17,581 nucleotides of DNA from Candidatus Woesearchaeota archaeon (GCA_016180275.1 JACPBN010000080.1:1-17581), one strand, 5' to 3'. Shown: positions 6,851-15,337, counted from the stretch's first letter. Notes: a model not told the origin generated them from the sequence alone. Numbers and translations are program-made.

Positions 6851-7068
6851 GCTCTGACCTGGATTTGCTGTATGCCGATAAAATGCTGTTCTTGCACTTC
6901 TTTTTCGACTTCCAGGCACAACTCTACAGCTTCTTTCATATTGGATAATAATTCATCCATGGTCTTGCCTTGTGTATGGCAGCCTTTAAGAACTGGAACA
7001 CTGCCTACATAATAGCCATCTTCATCCTGCTCAATAACTACTGTAAAATTATATGTTTTCTTTTGCAT
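6847..7068 (-). CDS. hicB: HicB-type antitoxin
   Basis: A 73-residue antitoxin with the partial RNase H-like HicB fold: YNFTVVIEQDEDGYYVGSVP then LKGCHTQGKTMDELLSNMKEA, the standard family pattern. It should bind and block HicA. No C-terminal helix-turn-helix or ribbon-helix-helix is present, so autoregulation, if any, would need another protein. An ATG four codons earlier (7080) is possible. The ATG at 7068 is preferred because it is about 30 bases from the TATA box TATATAAA (complement of 7095-7102), the spacing for leaderless transcripts, whereas 7080 is only about 18 bases away. The last four bases overlap hicA. Confidence 0.92.
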   Translation of the reverse strand: MQKKTYNFTVVIEQDEDGYYVGSVPVLKGCHTQGKTMDELLSNMKEAVELCLEVEKEVQEQHFIGIQQIQVRA

Positions 7069-7094
7069 TGTAACTAGCATAGATGTATATTTAG

Positions 7095-7102
7095 TTTATA
7101 TA
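7095..7102 (-). promoter_or_regulatory. TATA box of the hicB-hicA operon
   Basis: On the minus strand this reads TATATAAA, about 30 bases upstream of the preferred hicB ATG at 7068. It is divergent from the TPR gene's own TATA-like site. Confidence 0.55.
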
Positions 7103-7134
7103 TTTATCGGAGATTAGCTTTTTTCGTCAATTAA

Positions 7135-7144
7135 TTTTTAAATT
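7135..7144 (+). promoter_or_regulatory. TATA box of the TPR-protein gene
   Basis: TTTTTAAATT is centred about 26 bases before the ATG at 7166, predicting a leaderless transcript divergent from hicB-hicA. Confidence 0.45.
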
Positions 7145-7165
7145 ACCATCTATTTTTCTATAAAT

Positions 7166-8296
7166 ATGAGCTTGCCTGAATTATTGGATAATCTTGAAAG
7201 CAGCAGAAGAAGTGCAGGTGTAAGTATAGATAAGCTAAATGAAGGGCATAAAGCATTTTATATGGGTATATTTGACAAAGCTGCGCTAGAGAATATTCTA
7301 ATTGCCGATATTATAGAAGGAAGAACAACATTTCTAAGAGAATTGAATTCTGTATTAAGAGGCTTATTTTTGACAAAAGGAATGTTTGATAAAGAAAGAA
7401 GAGGGCAATTATACCGTAGATTGTGGAATCTTGAAATGCTGCTAGATGGTGAAAATTTTGTGATTAATGCAAATGATGATTCAGATGAAGGATGGTCACG
7501 CCTTATACTAACATCACAAAGTAAAGATGGAAAACTTGGGATATTAACAGGCGATTTTACTTATTCAGGAAGATTAAAAGTAAATGCTTTCTATTTAGGT
7601 AGCGCAGTTGCAACAGGAATTGTGCCAGGAATTTTATTATCTGCCTGTACTGATAATTGGTTTTTAGTTGGAAGCTCAGGATTTTATTCACTTGTATTAT
7701 TAATGGATGCAGCATTGGCTAAATCTAAAACATATCGCCTAAGGCACCATGCAAGATTTTTGGATACTTTAATTGATAAGGCATATGGCAAAAGAGAACC
7801 TGCCAAAACTACTGTTCCGGTAAATGTGGATGAAGGTTTAATGTATGAGGCAGATAGGCTATTTAGCAGCCAGGAATTTATCAGTGCAATCAGTTATTAT
7901 AAAGGCAGTCTCAGCAGAAATCCGCGAAATATTAAAGCACTTGCAAGATTAGCATTTTCATATTTACAGGTAAGTGAGATTTCTCAGGCTGAAATTTATG
8001 CCAGGCAAGCGCTTAGGTTAGATCAATTTGACGTTTATGTAAGGCTCACATTATATCTCTCGTTGACAGGCCAAAAAAGGGTTGAAGATATTTTCAAGGA
8101 TTATGATAAGCTGCCAAAAGTTCTAAAAGAAAATAAAGAAATCAAATATCAACATGCACTAACATATTTAGCCTATAGGGACCACTTAATTAATATGGGC
8201 AAATATGCAGATGCAGAAGAATTAGAAACGAGAAGAGAGGAATTTCTCCCAATGGATTCATTGCTAAGATTAGAAAAAGAACTGAAAGATAAATAG
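7166..8296 (+). CDS. Membrane-anchored TPR-repeat protein of unknown function
   Basis: The 376-residue protein has three parts. Residues 1-138 are mostly helical and polar with no motif I recognise. Residues about 141-185 form two hydrophobic segments (AFYLGSAVATGIVPGILLSA and WFLVGSSGFYSLVLLMDAAL), probably a membrane hairpin leaving both ends on the same side. Residues about 225-360 hold TPR-like helix pairs, for example ALARLAFSYLQVSEISQAEIYARQALRLD, and suggest a protein-binding platform. No signal peptide is visible, so the TPR part is probably cytoplasmic. The gene stands alone between divergent hicBA and the purB promoter. Calling it a TPR protein is fairly safe; a specific role is not inferable. 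Confidence 0.8.
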   Translation: MSLPELLDNLESSRRSAGVSIDKLNEGHKAFYMGIFDKAALENILIADIIEGRTTFLRELNSVLRGLFLTKGMFDKERRGQLYRRLWNLEMLLDGENFVINANDDSDEGWSRLILTSQSKDGKLGILTGDFTYSGRLKVNAFYLGSAVATGIVPGILLSACTDNWFLVGSSGFYSLVLLMDAALAKSKTYRLRHHARFLDTLIDKAYGKREPAKTTVPVNVDEGLMYEADRLFSSQEFISAISYYKGSLSRNPRNIKALARLAFSYLQVSEISQAEIYARQALRLDQFDVYVRLTLYLSLTGQKRVEDIFKDYDKLPKVLKENKEIKYQHALTYLAYRDHLINMGKYADAEELETRREEFLPMDSLLRLEKELKDK

Positions 8297-8333
8297 ATGT
8301 ACCAAACACTTTCTTTCTAAAAAAATAATAAGG

Positions 8334-8343
8334 TTTATAAATA
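8334..8343 (+). promoter_or_regulatory. TATA box and leader of the HTH-purB gene
   Basis: TTTATAAATA lies about 63 bases before the ATG at 8402, predicting a transcript start near 8365 and a leader of about 37 bases. This is longer than for most genes here. The leader region contains a weak dyad TTCC-N8-GGAA (8354-8369) across the predicted start point, a possible regulator site. No good ribosome site precedes the ATG. Confidence 0.5.
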
Positions 8344-8401
8344 ACGAACGATTTTCCATTGTCAGGGAATTAGTAAAATTAAGAATGAATGGGTAATTTA
8401 C

Positions 8402-10066
8402 ATGAACATCACAGAAATCTTCACAAAAAAGAACCTTGAGATTTTGGATTTATTGTACAAAGAGCCAAATGGCCTGCATTTGAGAGACATCGCTTCCAGA
8501 TTAAACTGCAGCCCTGCAAAAGCCCATGATAGTATTAATCTGTTCATAAAAAATGGATTAGCTTTAGAACACATAGATAAAAACAAGAGAGTTGTAAAAC
8601 TAAACAGGGATAATAAGTTGTTCAGAAAAATTGAACATTTGCTGTATAGCAATACTCCATTAGAAGCACAGGATGAAACAATTAGGCTATTTGACACCAT
8701 CTCTCCATTAGACTACCGCTATTATGGAAGAGACAAAAAAATACAGGAGATGCTTGGCAAATACTTAAGTGAGGAGGCATTCATAAAATACCAGGCAAAT
8801 GTTGAATTAGCACTAGTAAGGGCATTCTCAAAACTTGGAATTTGCAGCCAAAAAATTGCAGATGAGGTTTCTGCTGCAGTAAAAAAAGTAAGGGCACAGG
8901 AAGTTTATAGGGAAGAAGACAAAATTAAGCATAACATACGCGCATTAGTCAATCAGATAAGAGATAATGTAAGCAATGAATCAAAACCGTATATCCATTT
9001 CACAGCTACAAGCTTTGACATTTTTGACACTGCAAATGCATTAAGATTCAAGGAAGTTGCAGCCAACATAATTATTCCAGAGCTTTTAAAGCTAGAAAAA
9101 ACTTTAATAGCGTTATCATTGCGGGAAAAGGATACTTTACAGATAGGCAGAACCCATGGCCAGCATGCAGAGCCAATCACATTTGGATTTACAATTTCTG
9201 CATATGTTTCAAGATTAGGATGCAGGATTTTAGCAATTAAGCGCGCATCAAAGAATCTGCGCGGCAAAATCTCTGGTGCAGTAGGCGCATATAATGCCTC
9301 TTCATTATTTTTTGATAATCCTGAAAAGCTGGAAAATGCCATTCTCTATGAGCTTGGCCTGAAAGCTTCTACACAAAGCTCACAGATAGTTGAGCCTGAA
9401 TTTCTGGCAGATTACATGCATACAATCGTAAGCACATTCAGCGTATTGGCAAATTTAGCGGATGATATGAGGCATCTGCAAAGAAGCGAGATAAATGAAA
9501 TCGCAGAATCATTTGGGCAAAAGCAGGTTGGCAGCTCAACAATGCCGCATAAAAGAAACCCAATCAATTTTGAGAATGTAAAATCAATGTGGAAAGAGTT
9601 TATGCCAAGGATGATGACAGTTTACATGGATCAGATTAGCGAACATCAGCGTGATTTAACTAATTCTGCATCACAAAGATTTTTACCAGAGATAGTTGCA
9701 GGATTAGTTGTCAGCTCAGTAAGATTAAATAAGGTCATGGGTGATATTGTTGTGGATAAAGCTAACTTGCAACTGAATTTTGACAAGAATAAGGAGATGA
9801 TAGCAGCTGAGCCTGCTTACATACTATTAGCTGCGCATAATCATCCTGACGCTCATGAAGCAGTAAGAGAGATAACATTGGAAGCACAGCATGGCAAGAA
9901 AAGCTTCACAGATATATTTTTTGAAAAGAAAAAGCTTCAGCCCTACATTAAGAAATTCAGCAAAAAACAAATCTCTATACTAAAGAACCCTGAGCTATAC
10001 ACAGGCATTGCTGCAAAGAAAGTTGAGCATGTTTGTAGGTTTTGGAAAGATGAGTTAGGCATATAA
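8402..10066 (+). CDS. purB: Adenylosuccinate lyase with N-terminal winged helix-turn-helix domain
   Basis: PurB cleaves SAICAR to AICAR plus fumarate and adenylosuccinate to AMP plus fumarate. The lyase part (about residues 98-554) is complete. It starts at the usual N-terminal pattern ISPLDYRYYGR (100-110). It has HFTATSFDIFDT (199-210), GRTHGQHAEP with His252 (249-258), the flexible catalytic loop GSSTMPHKRNP (377-387) and SEHQRDLTNSASQR (413-426). Ahead of it lie about 85 residues resembling an archaeal winged helix-turn-helix: NLEILDLLYKEPNGLHLRDI (11-30), then the likely recognition helix SPAKAHDSINLFIKNG (37-52) and a wing-like ALEHIDKNKRVVKLN (54-68). No Met lies between residue 1 and Met117, past the lyase start, and the frame is uninterrupted, so the fusion is not a start-site artefact. 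The DNA-binding part could regulate purine genes or only affect assembly. Confidence 0.93.
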   Translation: MNITEIFTKKNLEILDLLYKEPNGLHLRDIASRLNCSPAKAHDSINLFIKNGLALEHIDKNKRVVKLNRDNKLFRKIEHLLYSNTPLEAQDETIRLFDTISPLDYRYYGRDKKIQEMLGKYLSEEAFIKYQANVELALVRAFSKLGICSQKIADEVSAAVKKVRAQEVYREEDKIKHNIRALVNQIRDNVSNESKPYIHFTATSFDIFDTANALRFKEVAANIIIPELLKLEKTLIALSLREKDTLQIGRTHGQHAEPITFGFTISAYVSRLGCRILAIKRASKNLRGKISGAVGAYNASSLFFDNPEKLENAILYELGLKASTQSSQIVEPEFLADYMHTIVSTFSVLANLADDMRHLQRSEINEIAESFGQKQVGSSTMPHKRNPINFENVKSMWKEFMPRMMTVYMDQISEHQRDLTNSASQRFLPEIVAGLVVSSVRLNKVMGDIVVDKANLQLNFDKNKEMIAAEPAYILLAAHNHPDAHEAVREITLEAQHGKKSFTDIFFEKKKLQPYIKKFSKKQISILKNPELYTGIAAKKVEHVCRFWKDELGI

Positions 10067-10172
10067 TAAGAAAGAAAGGCAAATAATTTATATATAAAAA
10101 CTATGCAAAATGCAAACAAATATAAAGTCATATTAGATTGAAATAAATTAACCTTAAAAAAGAGGAAATAAC

Positions 10173-11027
10173 ATGAGTCTCTCAAAGTTTGCAAAAGAGA
10201 ATTGGAAATTATTAATTGCTTCATTTAAAAGGATTAATGCAAACTTCATTTATGCAGTATTGTTTGATTTGATATTCTGGCTGATAATTATTTTTATGTT
10301 TAATATATGGAATTCATATATCTTTAAAGGCCTTGAAGCAGCAGGAGTAAATGTTCAAGATGTAGTGGCTGGAGCAACTGCCGGTGAAGATTTAAGCACT
10401 TTTGAGCCGTCTGCTGTGGCACTTGATATATTGGTCAGAAATGCATTGATTTACACAATATTATTACTATTGCTAATTTTCATCTGCTGGACATTATCAA
10501 GACTGGTAATCTGGCTTATAATAGGCAATAGAAACTTTACAATCCATGCATTAAAGAAGTTTTTTCTGTTAAATATTATCTGGCAGCCTATTAATTTGAT
10601 ATTAAGTGCTATTATTGCAGTTATACTTGCGGTAATATCTATCGTGCTCAAAAATATGAGTGAATATCTTATAAGTATAGGCACTAATGTCATTATTTAC
10701 ATTTTATTAAACTCTGTATTTTTTATATTCATCATTGCTCCGATCGGATTTTTTGGAATAAACTTAACTAATATAATCTATCTGAACTTTGTAAGGACGC
10801 AAAAAGTAAAAGATGCATTTGTAAAAGCAGTTGATGGCATTATAAGGAATTTTAGCAAGCTAGCAGTGTCTTATCTGTTTGCAGGTTTAGTATTATTTCT
10901 ATTAATAGCATTATCTTATCCATTGCAAAATCTGTCTGTAAATATCTCATCAATAATTGGATTAATAGGGGCATTATTATTCTTTACCTGGAGCAAATTC
11001 TACTTAACTACCATAATTAAAAATTAA
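10173..11027 (+). CDS. Polytopic membrane protein of unknown function
   Basis: This 284-residue, very hydrophobic protein has about six membrane segments (roughly 24-47, 90-117, 131-159, 170-196, 229-249 and 258-277). A soluble loop of some 40 residues (48-89) between the first two contains VNVQDVVAGATAGEDLSTFE. I see no transporter signature; it does not resemble the FocA formate channel. GAGG at 10162-10165 is the ribosome site, and TTTATATA at 10087-10094 may be the promoter, giving a leader of about 55 bases. Its stop is only five bases before the fhs ATG, so the two genes are almost certainly co-transcribed. That hints at a link with formate or folate metabolism, though in compact genomes such adjacency can be accidental. 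Confidence 0.8.
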   Translation: MSLSKFAKENWKLLIASFKRINANFIYAVLFDLIFWLIIIFMFNIWNSYIFKGLEAAGVNVQDVVAGATAGEDLSTFEPSAVALDILVRNALIYTILLLLLIFICWTLSRLVIWLIIGNRNFTIHALKKFFLLNIIWQPINLILSAIIAVILAVISIVLKNMSEYLISIGTNVIIYILLNSVFFIFIIAPIGFFGINLTNIIYLNFVRTQKVKDAFVKAVDGIIRNFSKLAVSYLFAGLVLFLLIALSYPLQNLSVNISSIIGLIGALLFFTWSKFYLTTIIKN

Positions 11028-11032
11028 GATAA

Positions 11033-12679
11033 ATGACAAAAATCCCTAATTCAAACCTAGAATATGCGCAGACTGCTCAATTAAAGAATATAGATGAGAT
11101 AGCCTCAAGCATTGGAATAGATAAGTCACATCTCAAATACTATGGAAATTATATAGCAAAAGTTTCTCTTAACTTATTAAAAGAATTAGAGGGCAATACA
11201 AAACAAAAAAAACAAGGCAAGCTAATTCTTGTCACAGCAATGACACCAACTAGTGCAGGTGAAGGCAAATCAACTACTTCTGTCGGCTTAGCGGAATCAT
11301 TTGCGCGTTTGGGCAAGAAAGCAATAGTATGTTTAAGAGAGCCAAGCTTAGGGCCTGTATTTGGAATTAAAGGCGGAGCAACGGGCGGAGGATGTGCCCA
11401 GGTGCTTCCAATGGAAGAAATTAATCTGCATTTTACTGGTGACATACATGCAGTAACTGCTGCGCATAATCTACTGGCTGCAATGCTGGACAACCACCTA
11501 TATCATGGAAACAGGTTAAAAATCGATACAGGCAAAATTGTCTGGAAACGCGCATTAGACATGAACGACAGGGCATTAAGAAATATTTTAATTGAAAATA
11601 AAAAAATCAATAAAAACTCCAAAACCTATTCTTGCTTAACAGGCTTTGAAATAACAGCAGCATCAGAAGCAATGGCAGTTCTTGCATTAAGCAAAGATCT
11701 AGCTGACTTAAAAAATCGCCTAGGAAAAATAATAGTTGCCTACACAAAAAACAACAAGCCGATTACTGCAAATATGCTAAAGGCAGAAGGGGCAATGGCA
11801 GTTTTGTTGAAAGATGCATTGATGCCAAATCTTGTTCAGACTTATGAAAATACACCTGCAGTTGTCCATTGCGGGCCTTTTGGAAATATAGCTCCTGGTT
11901 GTAGTAGCGTAGTTGCAACTAAACTTGCATTAAAATTAGCAGATATAGTTATTACTGAAGCTGGCTTTGCTACAGAGCTTGGAGGAGAAAAATTCTTTGA
12001 CATCAAATGCCGTGCAGGAGATTTAAAGCCAGATGCCGTTGTGATTGTAGCGACAGTTAAAGCATTAAAAATTCATGGGTTGGAAAATCTAGGCAAGCAT
12101 ATAGAGAATATAGAAAAATTTAAGCTGCCAGTTGTAGTTGCAATCAATCGGTTTAAGGAAGATAGTAATTCTGAGCTAAAAAAAATAATGGATTATTGTG
12201 CAGCAAAAAATATTGACGCAATTGTTTCTGAAAGCTGGTATAAATGCGGCTTTGGAAACATAGGCGTTGACAGAATTTTATTAAAATTGATTAGCAACAC
12301 CTCAAAGTTCAATTACTTATACAATCCAAATTCTCCAATCAAGAAAAAGATAGAAATAATTGCAAAAGAGCTATACGGCGCAAAATTAGTCAGATACACT
12401 AAACAGGCAAATGCAGCAATTAAAATAGCTGAGAGAAACGGATATTCAAAGCTTCCTATCTGCATGGCAAAAACCCAGCTTTCCTTAAGTGATAATCCAA
12501 AATTAAGAGGAGCGCCAAAAAATTTCACATTAACCGTTACAAATGCAAAGATAGCTGCAGGCGCAGGATTTATAGTGGCCTATTGCGGCAGCATAATGAC
12601 AATGCCAGGACTGCCAGAAAAGCCAGCTGCTGAAAAGATAACTCTTAACAAAAAGGGAGAGATTGAAGGGTTATTTTAG
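11033..12679 (+). CDS. fhs: Formate-tetrahydrofolate ligase
   Basis: Fhs uses ATP to attach formate to tetrahydrofolate, giving 10-formyl-THF for purine carbons 2 and 8. The 548-residue length matches the family. Clear motifs are the P-loop TPTSAGEGKST (71-81), LREPSLGPVFGIKGGATGGG (101-120), FTGDIHAVTAAHN (134-146) and the C-terminal GSIMTMPGLPEKPAA. The enzyme appears intact. Many archaea use methanopterin cofactors instead, so fhs together with folD indicates bacterial-style tetrahydrofolate metabolism in this organism (inference). The start is the first ATG, five bases after the membrane-protein stop, with only weak ribosome-site sequence. folD follows but has its own TATA box. Confidence 0.96.
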   Translation: MTKIPNSNLEYAQTAQLKNIDEIASSIGIDKSHLKYYGNYIAKVSLNLLKELEGNTKQKKQGKLILVTAMTPTSAGEGKSTTSVGLAESFARLGKKAIVCLREPSLGPVFGIKGGATGGGCAQVLPMEEINLHFTGDIHAVTAAHNLLAAMLDNHLYHGNRLKIDTGKIVWKRALDMNDRALRNILIENKKINKNSKTYSCLTGFEITAASEAMAVLALSKDLADLKNRLGKIIVAYTKNNKPITANMLKAEGAMAVLLKDALMPNLVQTYENTPAVVHCGPFGNIAPGCSSVVATKLALKLADIVITEAGFATELGGEKFFDIKCRAGDLKPDAVVIVATVKALKIHGLENLGKHIENIEKFKLPVVVAINRFKEDSNSELKKIMDYCAAKNIDAIVSESWYKCGFGNIGVDRILLKLISNTSKFNYLYNPNSPIKKKIEIIAKELYGAKLVRYTKQANAAIKIAERNGYSKLPICMAKTQLSLSDNPKLRGAPKNFTLTVTNAKIAAGAGFIVAYCGSIMTMPGLPEKPAAEKITLNKKGEIEGLF

Positions 12680-12684
12680 TAAAA

Positions 12685-12692
12685 TTTATATT
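12685..12692 (+). promoter_or_regulatory. TATA box of folD
   Basis: TTTATATT sits five bases after the fhs stop and is centred about 27 bases before the folD ATG. It suggests a separate leaderless folD transcript even though fhs is close upstream. Confidence 0.5.
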
Positions 12693-12715
12693 ATTAGCCT
12701 CAATCTAAAAACATT

Positions 12716-13561
12716 ATGCCAGCAAAAATAATAGACGGAAAAGCGATTGCGAAAAAGATTAGGGAAAAGATAAAAACAGAAGTTGGTTCTATGAAAGTTA
12801 AGCCAGGATTGGCTGTGATAAGAGTTGGGGATGATCCTGCAAGTATTGTGTATGTCAACAGTAAAGAAAAAGCATGCCTGGAAGCTGGATTTTATTCTGA
12901 AAAATACGAGCTGAAAGAGGATATTGACGAATCTGATTTATTAAAGCTAATAAATAAGCTCAATAAAGATAAAAAAATACACGGCATTCTAATTCAGCTT
13001 CCATTGCCTGCGCATATTTCGCAGCATAAAGTCCTTGAGGCTGTTTCTCCTGAGAAAGATGTTGATGGATTTAACCCGGTTAATTTTGGCAGGCTTCTGA
13101 GTGGAAACAAATATCTTGTTCCGGCTACCCCTAAAGGAGTTGTTAGATTACTGGATGAAATTGGAGTTAAAATAGCTGGCAGAAATGTAGTTGTAATTGG
13201 AAGAAGCAATATTGTAGGCAAGCCGGTTGCTGTCTTATTGCTAGAAAGAGATGCAACTGTAACTATCTGCCATTCAAAGACAAAAGATTTGGTTGAAGAG
13301 TGCAAGAAAGCAGATATTTTAATTTCTGCAGTTGGCAAAAAAGGCTTAGTCACAAAGGATATAGTTAAGAAAGATGCAGTTATAATAGATGTCGGTATTA
13401 CAAAATCAGATGGCAAGTTATATGGTGATGTTGATTTTGATAATGTCAAGAAAATTGCTTCTTGGATAACTCCTGTTCCTGGCGGTGTTGGGCCAATGAC
13501 CATTGCAATGTTGTTAGAAAATACATTATTTGCGAAGAGGAAAATTGAAGAAAATAAATAA
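12716..13561 (+). CDS. folD: Bifunctional methylene-THF dehydrogenase / methenyl-THF cyclohydrolase
   Basis: FolD interconverts methylene-, methenyl- and 10-formyl-THF using NAD(P). The 281 residues are full length. Motifs: YVNSKEKA with Tyr46 and catalytic Lys50, GILIQLPLP (90-98), PEKDVDGFNP with Asp117 (112-121), the nucleotide-binding VVIGRSNIVGKPVA (159-172) and PVPGGVGPMT (253-262). The usual PCTPxG is PATPKG here (136-141), with Ala for Cys, a tolerated change outside the key catalytic residues. It works with the upstream Fhs to balance C1 units between formate and methylene-THF for purine synthesis. It is followed at once by a hairpin cluster. Confidence 0.97.
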   Translation: MPAKIIDGKAIAKKIREKIKTEVGSMKVKPGLAVIRVGDDPASIVYVNSKEKACLEAGFYSEKYELKEDIDESDLLKLINKLNKDKKIHGILIQLPLPAHISQHKVLEAVSPEKDVDGFNPVNFGRLLSGNKYLVPATPKGVVRLLDEIGVKIAGRNVVVIGRSNIVGKPVAVLLLERDATVTICHSKTKDLVEECKKADILISAVGKKGLVTKDIVKKDAVIIDVGITKSDGKLYGDVDFDNVKKIASWITPVPGGVGPMTIAMLLENTLFAKRKIEENK

Positions 13562-13685
13562 AGAATTGCTATTCTTAACAGTTTTAATTGTTTATAGACA
13601 ATTCTGTAGTTTGTATGACTTTTTTTTGGAATTGTCTTATTAGATAATTCTGGACAAGTTGTTATATATCCTCCAGAATTATCTA
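13561..13685. terminator. Three-hairpin bidirectional terminator region between folD and the acyl-CoA synthetase gene
   Basis: Three perfect inverted repeats lie in a row. They are AAGAAT-TGCT-ATTCTT (13561-13576), AGACAATTC...GAATTGTCT (13596-13604 with 13629-13637, the loop holding a run of eight T) and a 14-bp stem, TAGATAATTCTGGA (13641-13654) with its complement at 13672-13685. The last overlaps the stop codon of the minus-strand gene. Stems two and three share related AGAYAATTCTG sequences. Convergent gene order supports a shared terminator or mRNA 3'-end stabiliser. Confidence 0.6.
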
Positions 13686-15284
13686 TACTTTGTTAAGATG
13701 CATCTGCAACAGCTCTCTCCTCAACAACTTGCCAGACGGTCCTTTAGGGATCTCATCAATAAATTCTATATATTTAGGCGATCTAAATTCTGAAAAAAAT
13801 TTTTGCGCATATGCAATAAGCTCTGCTTCTGTAACTTTTGCACTGTCTGCATCATTCTTTCTTACGATATACGTCTTAATTTCTTCACCGTAAATTTTGT
13901 CAGGAATCCCAATTGTAGCAGCATCTATGACAGCAGGATACTTATAGAAAACATCATCAACTGCTTTGGGAGAGATTTTTTCGCCGCCCTTGATTATTAT
14001 TTCTTTGATTCTACCATTTATATAAAAATTACCGTCAGATTCCATACTTCCTAAATCGCCTGTATGCAGCCAATCATCTTTTTTAGTTTCAGCTGTTTTC
14101 TCTGGCTGATTCCAATATTTGTTGAATATGATAGGGCCTTTGACAACAATTTCGCCCTCTTGCGTTCTTCCAGTATCGCTGACTTCCAAGAAATTACATT
14201 TATCATCCATAATTGCAACATCGCAAATATCCATTGCCTTGCCTATGCTTCCTAGTTTTCTATGCTCTGTAGAATTCATTGTGCACCAGCAGCTATTCTC
14301 TGTCAGGCCATATGCTTCAATAACTCTAAAAGCATCTGAAAATTTTACAAATTGCTTCTCAAAATTAACTGCAAGCTCAACTGGCAAAGGAGCTGCACTA
14401 CAAGCTAACAATTTAAATGAGGATAAACCCTCTTTACCGTATTTAGACAAATTTTCTGGTGGATTAAGCAGTATTGAAAGTATAGTTGGCACAACATTTG
14501 TATAAGTTATTTTATACTTTGCAATATTATGAAAAAATTTGCTTTTAGAAAACCTCTTCTGCATCACTAAGCTTCCGCCTGCAACTAAAGCAGCCAAAAA
14601 ACCAGGCATTAAGCCGCCAGAAAAAAATAACGGAAGAGTGCACATTCCAACACTCTGCTCGTTAAAATGCCATGCTTTTGCAATAGAGAATGCTTCAGCC
14701 ATAATATTATGCTGCGTTAATACAATGCCCTTTGGCTTTCCTGTTGTGCCTGAGCTGTACATGATCAAGCAGTCGTCTGAAAGAGAGGAATTAGCGCCTA
14801 AATCTGCACTTGTATTATTATAATCAGCATGTGCATTTGCCAGATACTCTTCAAGAACAACAACCTCCTCTGCCTTAAACCCATTGCCAAAGATATGTCT
14901 TAATGAAGAAACTTTATTTTTGATTGCATTTACTTTCTTAAGATTCTCTTCCTCAACAATAACTATGCTACTCCCAGAATCATTTAAAATAAACTCAATC
15001 TCATCTTCAGTTGAGTCTGGATTGATTGGATTAAAGATTGCGCCTAGTTTCATTGCAGCAAAGAATGAATAGATGAATTCAGGCGAATTTCTTGTTAATA
15101 TAGAGATTCTGTCGGCTTTTTTTATTCCTGAATCTGCAAAAAAAACAGCTATTTTGTTTATGTTATGATAAAACTCTCTCCAAGTTGCTTTTCTGTCATC
15201 TTCTGTATATGTTAAGGCTATTTTATCTCCATACTTTAAACTATATTCCTGCAATAATTCATCCCAGTTATTGTATTTAAGCAT
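13683..15284 (-). CDS. AMP-forming acyl-CoA synthetase / acyl-adenylate ligase family protein
   Basis: A 533-residue ANL-superfamily enzyme that activates a carboxylic acid with ATP and usually transfers it to CoA. All core motifs are present: the A3 P-loop MYSSGTTGKPKG (175-186), A5 EAYGLTE (323-329), A7 WLHTGDLG (405-412), A8 hinge INGRIKEIIIKGGEKISP (422-439) and A10 PKGPSGKLLRREL with catalytic Lys519. The closest general pattern is medium/long-chain fatty acyl-CoA ligase, but the acid cannot be assigned. No membrane segment or carrier-protein domain is present. GAGGGG (complement of 15291-15296), six bases before the ATG, and TTATATAA near 15338-15345 support this start and a leader of about 30 bases. 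It converges on folD and is divergent from the MNT gene. Confidence 0.92.
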   Translation of the reverse strand: MLKYNNWDELLQEYSLKYGDKIALTYTEDDRKATWREFYHNINKIAVFFADSGIKKADRISILTRNSPEFIYSFFAAMKLGAIFNPINPDSTEDEIEFILNDSGSSIVIVEEENLKKVNAIKNKVSSLRHIFGNGFKAEEVVVLEEYLANAHADYNNTSADLGANSSLSDDCLIMYSSGTTGKPKGIVLTQHNIMAEAFSIAKAWHFNEQSVGMCTLPLFFSGGLMPGFLAALVAGGSLVMQKRFSKSKFFHNIAKYKITYTNVVPTILSILLNPPENLSKYGKEGLSSFKLLACSAAPLPVELAVNFEKQFVKFSDAFRVIEAYGLTENSCWCTMNSTEHRKLGSIGKAMDICDVAIMDDKCNFLEVSDTGRTQEGEIVVKGPIIFNKYWNQPEKTAETKKDDWLHTGDLGSMESDGNFYINGRIKEIIIKGGEKISPKAVDDVFYKYPAVIDAATIGIPDKIYGEEIKTYIVRKNDADSAKVTEAELIAYAQKFFSEFRSPKYIEFIDEIPKGPSGKLLRRELLQMHLNKV

Positions 15285-15337
15285 AAACTGCCCCTCAAAC
15301 TATAATCTAATATGATTAAATCAAAATAAACCAAGAA

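Noticed and set aside
8953..9342. 129-codon minus-strand frame opposite purB
   Set aside because: Antisense of the conserved lyase core, with no promoter or motif of its own.
10103..10113. TGCAAAATGCA as a second copy of the ZIP operator
   Set aside because: It is a short direct repeat of TGCAAA-like words, not a palindrome, and differs from the 2148 dyad.
12994..13503. 169-codon minus-strand frame opposite folD
   Set aside because: It is the antisense shadow of a strongly conserved folD; its protein shows no recognisable domain.
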